Positions 15,426 to 23,345 of a stretch of DNA of 23,345 nt are shown one piece after another (positions within the stretch are counted from its first letter, which is position 1; the number at the start of each line of letters is the position of its first letter). Source of the DNA: Bacillota bacterium. Lineage in GTDB: Bacteria > Bacillota_A > Clostridia > Lachnospirales > Lachnospiraceae. Under the pieces are notes generated by a model. That model did no database searches and was not told the origin of the DNA. It worked only from the letters and a program-made list of their open reading frames with translations. The position numbers were made by a program, and so were the translations under genes. The stretch is from the NCBI GenBank assembly GCA_023443925.1, contig JAEZSL010000060.1, positions 1-23,345 on the forward strand, written 5' to 3'.

Positions 15426-15465
15426 AGGATTGGGAATAATTGTTATATAGATTATTCCCAATCCT
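15426..15465. repeat. Perfect 15-bp inverted repeat, no gene attached
   Basis: Arms 15426-15440 and 15451-15465 (AGGATTGGGAATAAT and its complement) are perfectly paired with a 10-base loop. There is no T-run on either side, so it does not look like an ordinary terminator. It may be a small RNA, a MITE-like remnant or a protein-binding site. Confidence 0.85.
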
Positions 15466-15522
15466 AACGTATCAATAAACGATTTTATTATAACACAATC
15501 AGTTATTGAAGCAAATAGACAG

Positions 15523-15552
15523 GATTATCCTAATATACCAAAGTGGATAATC
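15523..15552. repeat. 8-bp inverted repeat GATTATCC/GGATAATC
   Basis: Arms 15523-15530 and 15545-15552 with a 14-base loop, about 220 bases before the next gene. No clear role. Confidence 0.5.
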
Positions 15553-15700
15553 TGAAAATGGTTGAACGACGTTATAATCCAGTAAGAAACTTTGTTTAAA
15601 ACTTTACAAGCTATAAACTGAGACCAGTTTTTGAGTTAATTCAATTTACCTATCATATATAGAAGGAAGTCATTTCACGCTATACCAGCCCAGCAAAAAA

Positions 15701-15709
15701 TGATATAAT
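15701..15709 (+). promoter_or_regulatory. Extended -10 promoter of the unknown membrane protein gene
   Basis: TGATATAAT gives a consensus extended -10 (TGnTATAAT, with TATAAT at 15704-15709). No good -35 is seen, which extended -10 promoters can tolerate. Confidence 0.6.
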
Positions 15710-15773
15710 TTAATTTAAGAACAGCTGACCAGGAGAGCTATAACCTCCCCGGTAAGAAGGATGGAGTGACTAT

Positions 15774-16571
15774 ATGAAAGAAAACGAAATCAATACAAAT
15801 ACTATAGATGAGAAAATCAATCGGCCATTTGAAAGTCATTTTAACCAGCCGGATAAAGACGGTATGGAAGAAGACACCCAATTACAGTCCACCACACCAA
15901 TAAGAGCTGAATTCGGTAGGCTGGATGATGAAAATGAATCGGATAAAGAATGGGAAATACTCTATGCAAAAAAACAGAGAGTTTTAAGGGATAAGAGAAA
16001 GAAAAAATGGCTTGGGGCATTTATTGCTGTATTGGCTGTGGTACTAATATTAATAACCGGCAGTTATGTAAAGGATAAGCAGGAAAGAGAACGTCTTGAA
16101 GCGGAAAAACAAGAGTATCTTCAGCTGCTGTATGTCCAGTGTGTACTGAGTACAAGTGCGCTTAATGATATTGAACTGGTGAAGACAGGCCTGGGACATT
16201 ATGAATTATTTGTAAATGCTTTAAATGATATAATAAAGCTCAACAATTCCAGAAGTAATATGGACTTAATTATACCCGGCTTTTCTGCCTTTGATATGAC
16301 AGTGGAGCAAATATATCAAAATCTGGTCTACGGGCAGGCTTCCTATTTCTACGAGGCGTTTGATGCGGATGAAGCTTTATCGGAGGAGGAGATAAATTAT
16401 CTGACGAATCTTCGCAGTGATTTTCTGACAATGAGAGAAACCATATATCCGGACAGCCATTTCCATAATATGAACGGAGAAGAAATAAGCCGCATGTTTA
16501 CGGAAATTGTTAAGAAATACCAGACCAACAGTAATATTCGAACATTTTCTGATAAATACAGAAGAAATTAG
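15774..16571 (+). CDS. Single-pass membrane protein of unknown function
   Basis: 265 residues; I do not recognise the family. Residues 1-75 are polar and acidic, then become strongly basic (KKQRVLRDKRKKK, 66-78) before one hydrophobic helix at about 79-98 (WLGAFIAVLAVVLILI). The basic side stays inside, so the 165-residue C-terminal part should lie outside the membrane. It starts with a charged helix (KDKQERERLEAEKQEYLQ) and is otherwise helical. ATG 15774 follows GGATGGAG. An extended -10 promoter lies 65 bases upstream. It stands alone; the 224-base gap to the YitT-like gene has a small CTGTATTT/AAATACAG hairpin at 16704-16725. It may be a cell-envelope sensor or anchor, but this is a guess. 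Confidence 0.75.
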   Translation: MKENEINTNTIDEKINRPFESHFNQPDKDGMEEDTQLQSTTPIRAEFGRLDDENESDKEWEILYAKKQRVLRDKRKKKWLGAFIAVLAVVLILITGSYVKDKQERERLEAEKQEYLQLLYVQCVLSTSALNDIELVKTGLGHYELFVNALNDIIKLNNSRSNMDLIIPGFSAFDMTVEQIYQNLVYGQASYFYEAFDADEALSEEEINYLTNLRSDFLTMRETIYPDSHFHNMNGEEISRMFTEIVKKYQTNSNIRTFSDKYRRN

Positions 16572-16703
16572 TTATGCTATGATCTCAACATGGCTATAAT
16601 ACCAACTGAAAGTATTTATTTTTTAACCTGTTAGACCCGGTTATGGAGCCCTGTACAGCTTGTCTTTCCGGGAATTCTCTGATATACTGTTAACTGGAAT
16701 GTA

Positions 16704-16725
16704 CTGTATTTTTATGTAAATACAG
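16704..16725. repeat. 8-bp inverted repeat upstream of the YitT-like gene
   Basis: CTGTATTT (16704-16711) and AAATACAG (16718-16725) pair perfectly over a 6-base loop, 70 bases before the start codon. It could be an operator or an RNA hairpin. Confidence 0.5.
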
Positions 16726-16795
16726 GAAGTGCCCGTAATGGTTCCGTAAGTGATTTAGAACGGATACCAAATCTATTAGAAAAGGCGAACAGAAA

Positions 16796-17668
16796 ATGGA
16801 AAGACTAATTAAAAAATCGAAAGCAGGCCACTATATTCTGATTATAGTGGGGACATTATTAATGGCTGCATCCGTTAATCTGGTATATGATCCCCTTGAT
16901 ATGGTAACCGGAGGGGTAACCGGTCTGGCAATTGTTATTAAAAAAGTGACCGGCATATGGATTGAAGGGGGGGTGCCCATCTGGCTGACCAACCTCTTGC
17001 TTAATGTGCCATTATTTATAGCTGCATGGCTTGTTCGGGGCAGGACATTTTTAAAAAATACTTTCTTTGCGACAATCAGTTTGACCATTGCTTTATATAT
17101 TGTACCCACTTTTGATATTGTTTACCAGGATTACCTGCTGGCGGCAGTCTTTGGCGGCGTACTGGGAGGTGCAGGCTTAGGTCTGGTTTTTGTGACGTTA
17201 TCCTCTACCGGTGGAACCGATCTTCTGGCCATGGTAATTCATAAATATAAGCCCTACTACACCGTGCCCCAGATACTGACCATAATTGACGGTCTCATTG
17301 TATTGGCTGGTGTTATCAGCTTTGGACTGACCAAAGCGCTTTATGCCATCATCGCTGTTTATATTACCGCAAAAATTTCAGACAGCATACTGGAAGGTTT
17401 AAAATTTGCCAAAATGGCCTATATTATTTCGGATTATTATGATGAAATCGCCCAGTTGATTTTAAAAGATCTGGACAGGGGAGTAACCGGAATATCCGCT
17501 ACCGGAATGTATTCCAACAAAGATAAAAAAATGCTTTTCTGCGTGGTGTCCAAGAAAGAAATCGTGGAATTAACCGATATTGTAGCACAGATCGATCCGA
17601 AAGCATTTATCATTGTAAGTGACGTAAGAGAGGTTATGGGCGAGGGATTTAGAGAATATAGACAGTAA
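16796..17668 (+). CDS. YitT-family integral membrane protein (DUF161 + DUF2179)
   Basis: 290 residues with the typical YitT layout: about five membrane helices between 12 and 190, then a soluble C-terminal DUF2179 domain at about 222-282. The conserved loop DPLDMVTGGVTGLAIVIKK at 32-50 and SSTGGTDLLAMVIHKY at 136-151 are family signatures. The C-terminal DRGVTGISATGMYSNKDKKML and VREVMGEGF fit DUF2179. Its function is unknown; a transporter-like role is often assumed. ATG 16796 has only a weak AAGGCG site. It is encoded singly between the unknown membrane protein and the ABC ATPase. Family call is confident. Confidence 0.92.
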   Translation: MERLIKKSKAGHYILIIVGTLLMAASVNLVYDPLDMVTGGVTGLAIVIKKVTGIWIEGGVPIWLTNLLLNVPLFIAAWLVRGRTFLKNTFFATISLTIALYIVPTFDIVYQDYLLAAVFGGVLGGAGLGLVFVTLSSTGGTDLLAMVIHKYKPYYTVPQILTIIDGLIVLAGVISFGLTKALYAIIAVYITAKISDSILEGLKFAKMAYIISDYYDEIAQLILKDLDRGVTGISATGMYSNKDKKMLFCVVSKKEIVELTDIVAQIDPKAFIIVSDVREVMGEGFREYRQ

Positions 17669-17865
17669 AAATAAAGAAAAACTGAGGAAAAATCGGTAAA
17701 AATACTTATTTTAAGATTGAATATACAAATTATACAAATAGGCAAAAATTTATTTGGTTAACCTGGATATGGCTTTCACTGTGCTAATAGTGTATTATTA
17801 GTCATATAGTAATAGTACAAGGTAATGTACTCAAAAAGATATAAAATTCAGGGAGGAAATGAGAA

Positions 17866-18978
17866 ATGGCAAGTTTATCTTTAAAAAATATTAACAAGAC
17901 ATATCCTAATGGTTTTGTAGCTGTTAAAGATTTTAATCTCGAAATAGCAGATAAGGAGTTCATCATCTTTGTAGGACCGTCTGGCTGCGGTAAATCAACA
18001 ACTCTTCGTATGATTGCAGGTCTGGAGGAAATTTCCGCAGGAGAATTATGGATCGGTGATAAATTGGTTAACGATATTGAGCCGAAAGACAGAGATATTG
18101 CGATGGTATTCCAAAACTATGCTTTATATCCTCATATGTCAGTTTATGATAACATGGCATTTGGTCTTAAGTTAAGAAAAACACCAAAGGATCAGATAGA
18201 TAAATTAGTACGTGAAGCAGCTAAAGTTCTTGATATTGAACATCTCTTAGACCGTAAACCTAAGGCTTTATCCGGTGGTCAGAGACAGCGTGTTGCTATA
18301 GGCCGTGCAATTGTACGTAATCCTAAGGTATTCCTTTTAGATGAACCTTTATCAAACCTGGATGCTAAATTAAGAGTACAGATGCGTATCGAACTTTCCA
18401 AGTTACATCAGGTTTTACAGACTACTTTCGTATATGTAACACATGACCAGACAGAAGCTATGACTCTTGGTACCAGGATTGTTGTTATGAAAGACGGTGT
18501 TGTTCAACAGGTAGACTCACCTCAAAACCTTTATAACATGCCTAACAACTTATTTGTTGCCGGTTTCATTGGTTCTCCTCAGATGAACATGATTGAAACA
18601 AAGGTTGTTAAATCCGGTTCTGACGTATCCTTAGTATTTGGATCTAACTCCATCAAAGTTCCTGAAGCTAGAGCCAAGAAGTTAATTGATGGCGGATATG
18701 ACGGAAAAACTGTTATCTTTGGTATTCGTCCTGAAGACGTAAAAGACGAAGAAATGTTTATCAGCAGTTCACCTGACAGTGTGGTTGAGGCTACTGTAAA
18801 AGTATACGAATTATTAGGTGCGGAAGTTAACCTTTACTTCACGGCTGATCAGTTTGATATTACTGCACGTGTTAATCCCAGAACAACTGCAAGACCTGGT
18901 GATACAATCAAAATAGCATTTGATTTAGCTAAGATGCATCTTTTTGATAAAGAAACAGAACAGGTAATTTCTCACTAA
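17866..18978 (+). CDS. msmK: MsmK/UgpC-type sugar ABC transporter ATPase
   Basis: 370 residues. It powers carbohydrate ABC importers from the cytosolic side. Walker A is GPSGCGKST (37-45), the signature LSGGQRQR starts at 135, Walker B VFLLDEP is at 155-161 and the H-loop His193 is in VTHDQTEA. A C-terminal TOBE-type regulatory region spans about 230-365. No permease or binding-protein gene is adjacent. In Firmicutes such stand-alone MsmX/MsmK proteins commonly serve several sugar importers, which fits here by inference. ATG 17866 has a strong AGGGAGG site. Codon use is regular and T-ending-rich, suggesting high expression. Its own terminator follows. It could equally be named ugpC or msmX; the symbol marks the subfamily. 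Confidence 0.9.
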   Translation: MASLSLKNINKTYPNGFVAVKDFNLEIADKEFIIFVGPSGCGKSTTLRMIAGLEEISAGELWIGDKLVNDIEPKDRDIAMVFQNYALYPHMSVYDNMAFGLKLRKTPKDQIDKLVREAAKVLDIEHLLDRKPKALSGGQRQRVAIGRAIVRNPKVFLLDEPLSNLDAKLRVQMRIELSKLHQVLQTTFVYVTHDQTEAMTLGTRIVVMKDGVVQQVDSPQNLYNMPNNLFVAGFIGSPQMNMIETKVVKSGSDVSLVFGSNSIKVPEARAKKLIDGGYDGKTVIFGIRPEDVKDEEMFISSSPDSVVEATVKVYELLGAEVNLYFTADQFDITARVNPRTTARPGDTIKIAFDLAKMHLFDKETEQVISH

Positions 18979-19002
18979 GAACAAAATTAAATTTATATTT
19001 AT

Positions 19003-19037
19003 GCAGAGAGTACGAATATTGTATTCTCTGCTTTTTT
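19003..19037 (+). terminator. Intrinsic terminator of the MsmK-like gene
   Basis: An 11-bp stem (19003-19013 with 19021-19031, one G-T pair) and a 7-base loop are followed by TTTTTT. Confidence 0.92.
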
Positions 19038-19124
19038 CTTATATGTGAAAGTACCCTATAAGGCACAAACCCCCCGGGGATGCACCTGAACACGATACAG
19101 GATAAATTCATCGAAAGATTGCCA

Positions 19125-19166
19125 TGCCAGTGCGCCAGCGCTAGATCCTGGCGGGGCAGAGTTTTT
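19125..19166 (+). terminator. GC-rich hairpin followed by a T-run
   Basis: TGCC/GGCA (19125-19128, 19155-19158) encloses CGCCAG/CTGGCG (19133-19138, 19148-19153), followed by TTTTT at 19162-19166. It may be a second terminator; no gene between it and the previous one is visible. Confidence 0.45.
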
Positions 19167-19189
19167 ATTACAGAGATCTGTTTTTACCT

Positions 19190-19216
19190 ATTTAATGATT
19201 AGTTTAATCATTAAAT
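19190..19216. promoter_or_regulatory. Perfect 11-bp palindromic operator candidate upstream of cdaR
   Basis: ATTTAATGATT (19190-19200) and AATCATTAAAT (19206-19216) are perfect inverted repeats with a 5-base spacer, ending 20 bases before the -35 box of the CdaR-like gene. Confidence 0.5.
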
Positions 19217-19236
19217 TAATTCAGAATTTGATGTAT

Positions 19237-19266
19237 TTGACAGTATTGTACTAAATTTCACATAAA
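19237..19266 (+). promoter_or_regulatory. Promoter of the cdaR-ftsE-ftsX operon
   Basis: Perfect TTGACA (19237-19242), an 18-base gap and CATAAA (19261-19266). The 5' leader would be about 100 bases. Confidence 0.55.
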
Positions 19267-19371
19267 ATTTCTTATATTTTAGTTTACTTTCGACGAAATC
19301 AATGTTAAAATTAGCGTATGAAAAAATATTTTTGCAAATAATTCAATAAGCTTACAGAAGGAGTGGACGAT

Positions 19372-20460
19372 ATGATTTCGAATCAAATTCTACAGAATAC
19401 CATTGAAGGACTGAAAGCAATTACCAGAGTTGATCTTTGCGTTATGGATACAGAGGGAAAAGCGTTAGCTACTACTATAAATAATGCAGATGAATATGAA
19501 AGTGCGGTATTGGCCTTTGTGGAATCCCCGGCGGACAGTCAGGTACTGCAGGGATATCAGTTCTTTAAAGTATTCGATGAACATCAGCTGGAATATGTGA
19601 TTCTGGCTAAAGGTGACAGTGATGATGTATATATGGTGGGTAAGATTGCTTCTTTCCAAATACAGAACTTACTGGTGGCATATAAGGAAAGATATGATAA
19701 GGATAATTTTATAAAGAACTTATTGTTAGATAATTTACTGCTGGTAGATATTTATAATCGTGCGAAGAAGCTTCACATCGAAACCGATGTCAGAAGAGTT
19801 GTCTTTATCATTGAAACCAAGAACGAAAAGGATGTTAATGCCCTTGAAACCGTAAGAGGATTATTTTCCGGCAAGACGAAAGATTTTATCACGGCAGTGG
19901 ATGAGAAGAATATTATTCTTGTGAAGGAATTAAAACCCAATGAAACCTATGAGGATATGCATAAGACTGCAAGAGTAATTCTGGACATGCTGAATACGGA
20001 AGCCATGACCAAGGTTCATGTGGCTTTTGGTACCATTGTAGGTGAAATTAAAGATGTATCCAGATCCTATAAGGAAGCTAAGATGGCATTGGATGTAGGT
20101 AAAATTTTCTATAGCAGCCGTAATGTGGTAGCTTACAGTAACTTAGGAATCGGACGTCTGATTTATCAATTGCCCATGCCTTTATGCAAGATGTTTATTA
20201 AAGAAATCTTTGACGGTAAATCCCCGGACGAATTTGATGAAGAAACTTTAACAACCATTAATAAATTCTTTGAGAACAGCTTAAATGTATCCGAAACTTC
20301 AAGGCAGCTGTATATCCACCGTAATACACTGGTGTACCGTCTTGATAAGCTGCAAAAGAGCACTAATCTTGACCTGAGGGTTTTTGAAGATGCCATTACC
20401 TTTAAAATTGCACTGATGGTAGTAAAATACATGAAATACATGGAGACGCTGGAGTATTAA
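19372..20460 (+). CDS. CdaR/PucR-family transcriptional regulator
   Basis: 362 residues from ATG 19372, with AAGGAG eight bases upstream; an in-frame GTG at 19363 overlaps that site. The N-terminal part may be a small sensing domain. The middle part resembles the GGDEF-like fold of CdaR proteins. The C-terminal PucR-type helix-turn-helix lies in the last 75 residues (FENSLNVSETSRQLYIHRNTLVYRLDKLQ). In E. coli the namesake regulates sugar-diacid use. Here it is one base upstream of ftsE, with no promoter between, so it heads the division operon. Its ligand is unknown. It may link cell-wall growth to metabolism, an inference from gene order alone. Confidence 0.88.
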   Translation: MISNQILQNTIEGLKAITRVDLCVMDTEGKALATTINNADEYESAVLAFVESPADSQVLQGYQFFKVFDEHQLEYVILAKGDSDDVYMVGKIASFQIQNLLVAYKERYDKDNFIKNLLLDNLLLVDIYNRAKKLHIETDVRRVVFIIETKNEKDVNALETVRGLFSGKTKDFITAVDEKNIILVKELKPNETYEDMHKTARVILDMLNTEAMTKVHVAFGTIVGEIKDVSRSYKEAKMALDVGKIFYSSRNVVAYSNLGIGRLIYQLPMPLCKMFIKEIFDGKSPDEFDEETLTTINKFFENSLNVSETSRQLYIHRNTLVYRLDKLQKSTNLDLRVFEDAITFKIALMVVKYMKYMETLEY

Positions 20461-20461
20461 A

Positions 20462-21193
20462 ATGGCCTATGATTTAAGAAAACAGTTAAAAGACATGGAT
20501 GCTCCGGTGATTACCTTTGACCAGGTATCAAAAGCATACCAGAAAGGTACCCCTGCTATCAACAATATCAGTCTGCAGATTCGCAAAGGTGAATTTGTAT
20601 TCATTGTTGGCAGCAGCGGCTCCGGCAAATCCACTATAATAAAGCTTATGTTAAAGGAAATCGAACCGACTAGCGGAAAGGTCTACGTTAACTACAAGGA
20701 TCTTTCTCGGTTAAGGCACAGCCAGATTGCAAAATACCGCCGCAATATCGGGGTGGTATTCCAGAACTTCCGTCTGCTAAAGGACCGGGATGTTTATGAA
20801 AATGTGGCCTTTGCCCAACGGGTAATCGAGATGCCGGTCAGTACCATAAGAAGACAGGTTCCTGCCATACTTTCTGTTATGGGACTGGCGGATAAGCATA
20901 AGGCGCTTCCGGGTCAGCTCTCCGGCGGAGAACAGCAGAGGGTTGCCCTGGCCAGGGCTCTGGTTAATAACCCGGTGATTCTGTTAGCCGATGAACCTAC
21001 CGGCAATCTGGATCCTAAGAATTCCTGGGAGATAATGCGCCTGCTGGATGAAATAAATAAAAGGGGCACTACAGTAGTGGTGGTAACCCATAACAGTGAC
21101 ATAGTAGACAAGATGCAGAAGAGAGTGATTACGATGAGTAAAGGCATCCTAATCAGTGATGAACAAAAAGGTGGGTATACCCATGCGTATTAG
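20462..21193 (+). CDS. ftsE: Cell division ABC transporter ATPase FtsE
   Basis: 243 residues. FtsE binds FtsX at the cytosolic face and, through ATP hydrolysis, drives conformational signals to a cell-wall hydrolase outside. Walker A GSSGSGKST starts at 50, the signature LSGGEQQR at 153, Walker B VILLADEPT at 172 and the H-loop His is at 210. A 15-residue N-terminal extension (MAYDLRKQLKDMDAP) precedes the usual family start. ATG 20462 is one base past the cdaR stop and uses GGAG within it. Its own stop lies 11 bases inside ftsX. The TGNLDPKNSWEIM segment is typical of FtsE. Confidence 0.95.
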   Translation: MAYDLRKQLKDMDAPVITFDQVSKAYQKGTPAINNISLQIRKGEFVFIVGSSGSGKSTIIKLMLKEIEPTSGKVYVNYKDLSRLRHSQIAKYRRNIGVVFQNFRLLKDRDVYENVAFAQRVIEMPVSTIRRQVPAILSVMGLADKHKALPGQLSGGEQQRVALARALVNNPVILLADEPTGNLDPKNSWEIMRLLDEINKRGTTVVVVTHNSDIVDKMQKRVITMSKGILISDEQKGGYTHAY

Positions 21194-22097
21194 TACATTT
21201 TTTTACAGCTTAAAGCAAGGCATTAAGAATATTCGAAGGAACCGTATGTTTTCCCTTGCCTCAATTGGTACAATAGCAGCATGTTTGTTTTTATTTGGCA
21301 TTTTTTATTTTGTTGTAGCTAATTTTCAGTATATGGTAAAAACAGCCGAGACTTCTGTTGGGGTAACGGTTTTTTTTGATGCAGGAATCAGCGAAGAACA
21401 GATTGAAAAAATCGGGGATGAAATTAAGACCAGGGCGGAGGTGTCTGCTATTGAATATATTTCAGCCGAAGATACCTGGAAAAATTATAAGGAAAAATTT
21501 TTAAAACCAGAGCTTGCAGAGACCTTCGGAAACGATAATCCGCTGGCAGATAGTGCATCCTATTCGGTATATTTAAATGATGTATCCATGCAGAAAACCC
21601 TGGTGGACTTTATTGAAGGGCTTGACGGGGTAAGGCAGGTGAATCATTCGGATACCATTGCCAATACCTTTAAAACCTTTAATGCTTTAGTAGGTTATGT
21701 TTCGGCGGCGATTATCATTATTTTGCTGGCAGTGGCCATTTTCTTAATCAGTACCACTGTTACCATGGGAATTGCAATCCGTAAGGAAGAAATCTCTATT
21801 ATGAAATTAATCGGGGCAACCGATACCTTTATCAGGGCACCCTTTATTGTAGAAGGAGTGATAATCGGTATTATCGGAGCCAGCCTTCCCTGTGTCGGAT
21901 TATATTTCATTTATTATAAAGTAATATCATATATTACTGAAAAGTACATAAATATATTTCATGCATTTCAGTTTCTGGAGGCAGGTGAAATATTTACCAA
22001 ACTGATTCCCATATCCTTAGGGATTGGTATCGGAATCGGTTTCATCGGAAGTTTTATGACAGTAAGAAGACATTTGCGGCGTAACGAAGCCGTCTGA
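21183..22097 (+). CDS. ftsX: Cell division protein FtsX
   Basis: 304 residues from ATG 21183, eight bases after AAGGTGG; an in-frame GTG/ATG at 21156-21161 lies before that site. The start overlaps the end of ftsE. The layout is that of FtsX: a cytosolic N terminus (FYSLKQGIKNIRRNR), one helix at about 24-46 and an external domain of roughly 120 residues. Three more helices follow at about 170-192, 218-248 and 273-294. The MKLIGAT motif at 207-213 is a family signature. It couples FtsE to a peptidoglycan hydrolase, here most likely the coiled-coil protein encoded downstream. Confidence 0.95.
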   Translation: MRISTFFYSLKQGIKNIRRNRMFSLASIGTIAACLFLFGIFYFVVANFQYMVKTAETSVGVTVFFDAGISEEQIEKIGDEIKTRAEVSAIEYISAEDTWKNYKEKFLKPELAETFGNDNPLADSASYSVYLNDVSMQKTLVDFIEGLDGVRQVNHSDTIANTFKTFNALVGYVSAAIIIILLAVAIFLISTTVTMGIAIRKEEISIMKLIGATDTFIRAPFIVEGVIIGIIGASLPCVGLYFIYYKVISYITEKYINIFHAFQFLEAGEIFTKLIPISLGIGIGIGFIGSFMTVRRHLRRNEAV

Positions 22098-22349
22098 GAC
22101 GGTATCATGATTGATGTCGGTGATTTATTGGTGGACGCAAAGATTAGCTGTAATTGCTGATGGCTTGCTGGCATAATTTCTTCCTGGGATTTTTGCGCTT
22201 CATGAAATGCTGTTTAAACCCAAAGTGCCTGAAAATACGGTAAACGCCCATCGTAACGCAGGCAGCCTTGTGGTGCTGCCCGAATAAGATACTGAAGGTT
22301 ATTATTTCGCACCTGACTTGGAAGAGTCATTTAAATGGGAGATGAACAA
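22098..22349. other. Intergenic gap between ftsX and the pcsB-like gene
   Basis: 252 bases with no supported gene. A GGCAGC/GCTGCC hairpin (22261-22280) is present without a T-run. I see no clear promoter, so the downstream gene may share the operon transcript. Confidence 0.4.
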
Positions 22350-23345
22350 ATGGATAAAAAGCATCTTAAATTTCTGGAAACAGATGCCGTAAAAAAACAT
22401 ATTTCAAGAGCCGGAGAGCAGCCGGGAAAAAGAAAACTGCAAGGTATACTTATAATTCTGGCGGTTATAATGTTAGTAGGCTCATTTCGCTATCCTTCCT
22501 TTGCCAATGAAATTGACCAGGCTAAGGATGTGAAAACTGATCTGGAGAAAAAGAAACAGGATACCGAAGCGAGATTATCGGAATTAGAAAAGGAAAAGGA
22601 TGATATACTTAAATATATCGAAAAATTAGATAAGGAATTATCACGCCTTAATGATGAAATTGATTCACTAAACAGTGATATTAAAGAAACCGGTATCGCC
22701 CTTGATAAAGCGAAGACAGAACTTGAGGCTGCAAAAGCTGTAGAGGAAGAGCAGTACGGTATAATGAAAAAACGCATACAGTACATGTACGAGAACGGTA
22801 ATACGGATTATATCGATATTATAATGAAATCCGATAATATATCCGATGTGCTGAACCAGGTTGAATATATGTCTAAAATTACGGAATTTGATAACAATCT
22901 GTTAGATAAGTATAAAAAGCTGAAACAGGATGTAGCGGATAAGGAAAAGAATCTGGAAACTAAAGTCCAGGAATTAAATGCGCTGAAAGAAGAACTTACC
23001 TTTGAACAGGGCACGGTAAAACAGCTGGCATCGGATAAAAATAAAGAACTGGCAAAATACGAAGCCAATATTAAGGATGAGAAAGCTCTCTCAGCCCAAT
23101 ACAGTTCGAAATTAGACGAACAGGAAGCGCTTATTGAAGATTTATTAGAGGCGGAAAGAAAGCGGATCGAAGAAGAGGAACGCAGGAGAAAAGAAGAAGA
23201 GGAACGTAAGAGAAAAGAAGAGGAAAAAAGAAGACAGGAAGAAGCTGCCGCAAATGCAGGTAATAATTCCAATGCAGATAACGCTTCCAATTCCGGAAAT
23301 GATAACAGCCAGGAGACCGGTTCCGGTAACCAGGTCAATGTTGGC
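22350..23345 (+). CDS. Secreted coiled-coil murein hydrolase activator (PcsB/EnvC-like), truncated by the window end
   Basis: The first 332 residues are present, and the frame is open to the last base. A basic N-terminal stretch (about 29 residues) precedes a hydrophobic signal helix (31-45, GILIILAVIMLVG); cleavage is likely near AN at 52-53. A long heptad-like coiled coil follows at about 55-290. An Arg/Glu-rich charged segment (about 266-300) leads into a low-complexity Asn/Ser/Gly linker. The C-terminal catalytic domain, expected as M23/LytM, CHAP or similar, lies beyond the window. The protein is the usual partner of FtsEX, which controls its activity at the division site. The start at 22350 has GGGAG eight bases upstream. 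The family is assigned from layout and context. Confidence 0.85.
   Translation, partial: MDKKHLKFLETDAVKKHISRAGEQPGKRKLQGILIILAVIMLVGSFRYPSFANEIDQAKDVKTDLEKKKQDTEARLSELEKEKDDILKYIEKLDKELSRLNDEIDSLNSDIKETGIALDKAKTELEAAKAVEEEQYGIMKKRIQYMYENGNTDYIDIIMKSDNISDVLNQVEYMSKITEFDNNLLDKYKKLKQDVADKEKNLETKVQELNALKEELTFEQGTVKQLASDKNKELAKYEANIKDEKALSAQYSSKLDEQEALIEDLLEAERKRIEEEERRRKEEEERKRKEEEKRRQEEAAANAGNNSNADNASNSGNDNSQETGSGNQVNVG

Larger units (their letters stand above)
15175..15700. other. Gene-poor stretch with inverted repeats and a possible gene remnant
   Basis: No convincing complete gene. On the minus strand a 35-codon open stretch (15338-15442) ends at TGA and reads like the C-terminal tail of a protein (SQLGVTVNSPAKDIRVIG), possibly a decayed gene. 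Hairpins lie at 15426-15465 and 15523-15552. Confidence 0.4.

Noticed and set aside
15345..15467. 40-codon plus-strand ORF
   Set aside because: There is no ribosome site, and it lies opposite a more protein-like minus-strand stretch.
22808..23338. 176-codon open frame on the minus strand
   Set aside because: It is the Ser/Phe/Leu-rich shadow of the coiled-coil gene on the plus strand, which has a start, a signal peptide and a coherent protein pattern.

Overview
The window looks like a chromosome segment of a low-GC Firmicute, most likely a Lachnospiraceae member (Lachnoclostridium/Anaerocolumna-like). This is an inference from the cdaR-ftsE-ftsX-pcsB cluster, an unlinked MsmK-type sugar ABC ATPase, a T-box leader, purine-rich Shine-Dalgarno sites and the style of the proteins; no 16S or other definitive marker is present.

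Layout. 1-126 is the tail of rpsI with its terminator. 127-6950 is AT-rich and accessory in character: a cytosolic transglutaminase-like protein, a zinc-ribbon protein with an overlapping 50-residue zinc-ribbon-like ORF, a YcaQ-type DNA glycosylase, a RidA-family protein, a fusion of a CD3324-type helix-turn-helix domain to an aminoglycoside-phosphotransferase-type kinase, and a GPP34-MerR operon. That operon is driven by a consensus promoter followed at once by seven copies of a 7-bp repeat. 7024-9962 holds gap (GAPDH, minus strand), a divergent AraC-type regulator and a YkgJ-type cysteine-cluster protein.

10288-12185 is a compact, AT-rich two-gene module: an OLD/PARIS-like AAA/ABC ATPase followed by a DUF4276 protein with TOPRIM-like acidic motifs. 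It is the best candidate here for a defence system outside the commonly annotated classes. Next is a T-box riboswitch (12256-12557) controlling a class II lysyl-tRNA synthetase, facing a convergent SDR gene that resembles the EF-P 5-aminopentanone reductase YmfI.

15132-15773 has no convincing gene but holds several hairpins, including a perfect 15-bp inverted repeat. After it come a single-pass membrane protein of unknown function, a YitT-family membrane protein and an MsmK/UgpC-type ATPase with its own terminator. The window ends in the division cluster: a CdaR/PucR-type regulator, FtsE, FtsX and the first 332 residues of a secreted coiled-coil PcsB/EnvC-like murein hydrolase activator that runs off the end. 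FtsE and FtsX form the membrane ABC complex expected to control that activator at the cell wall.
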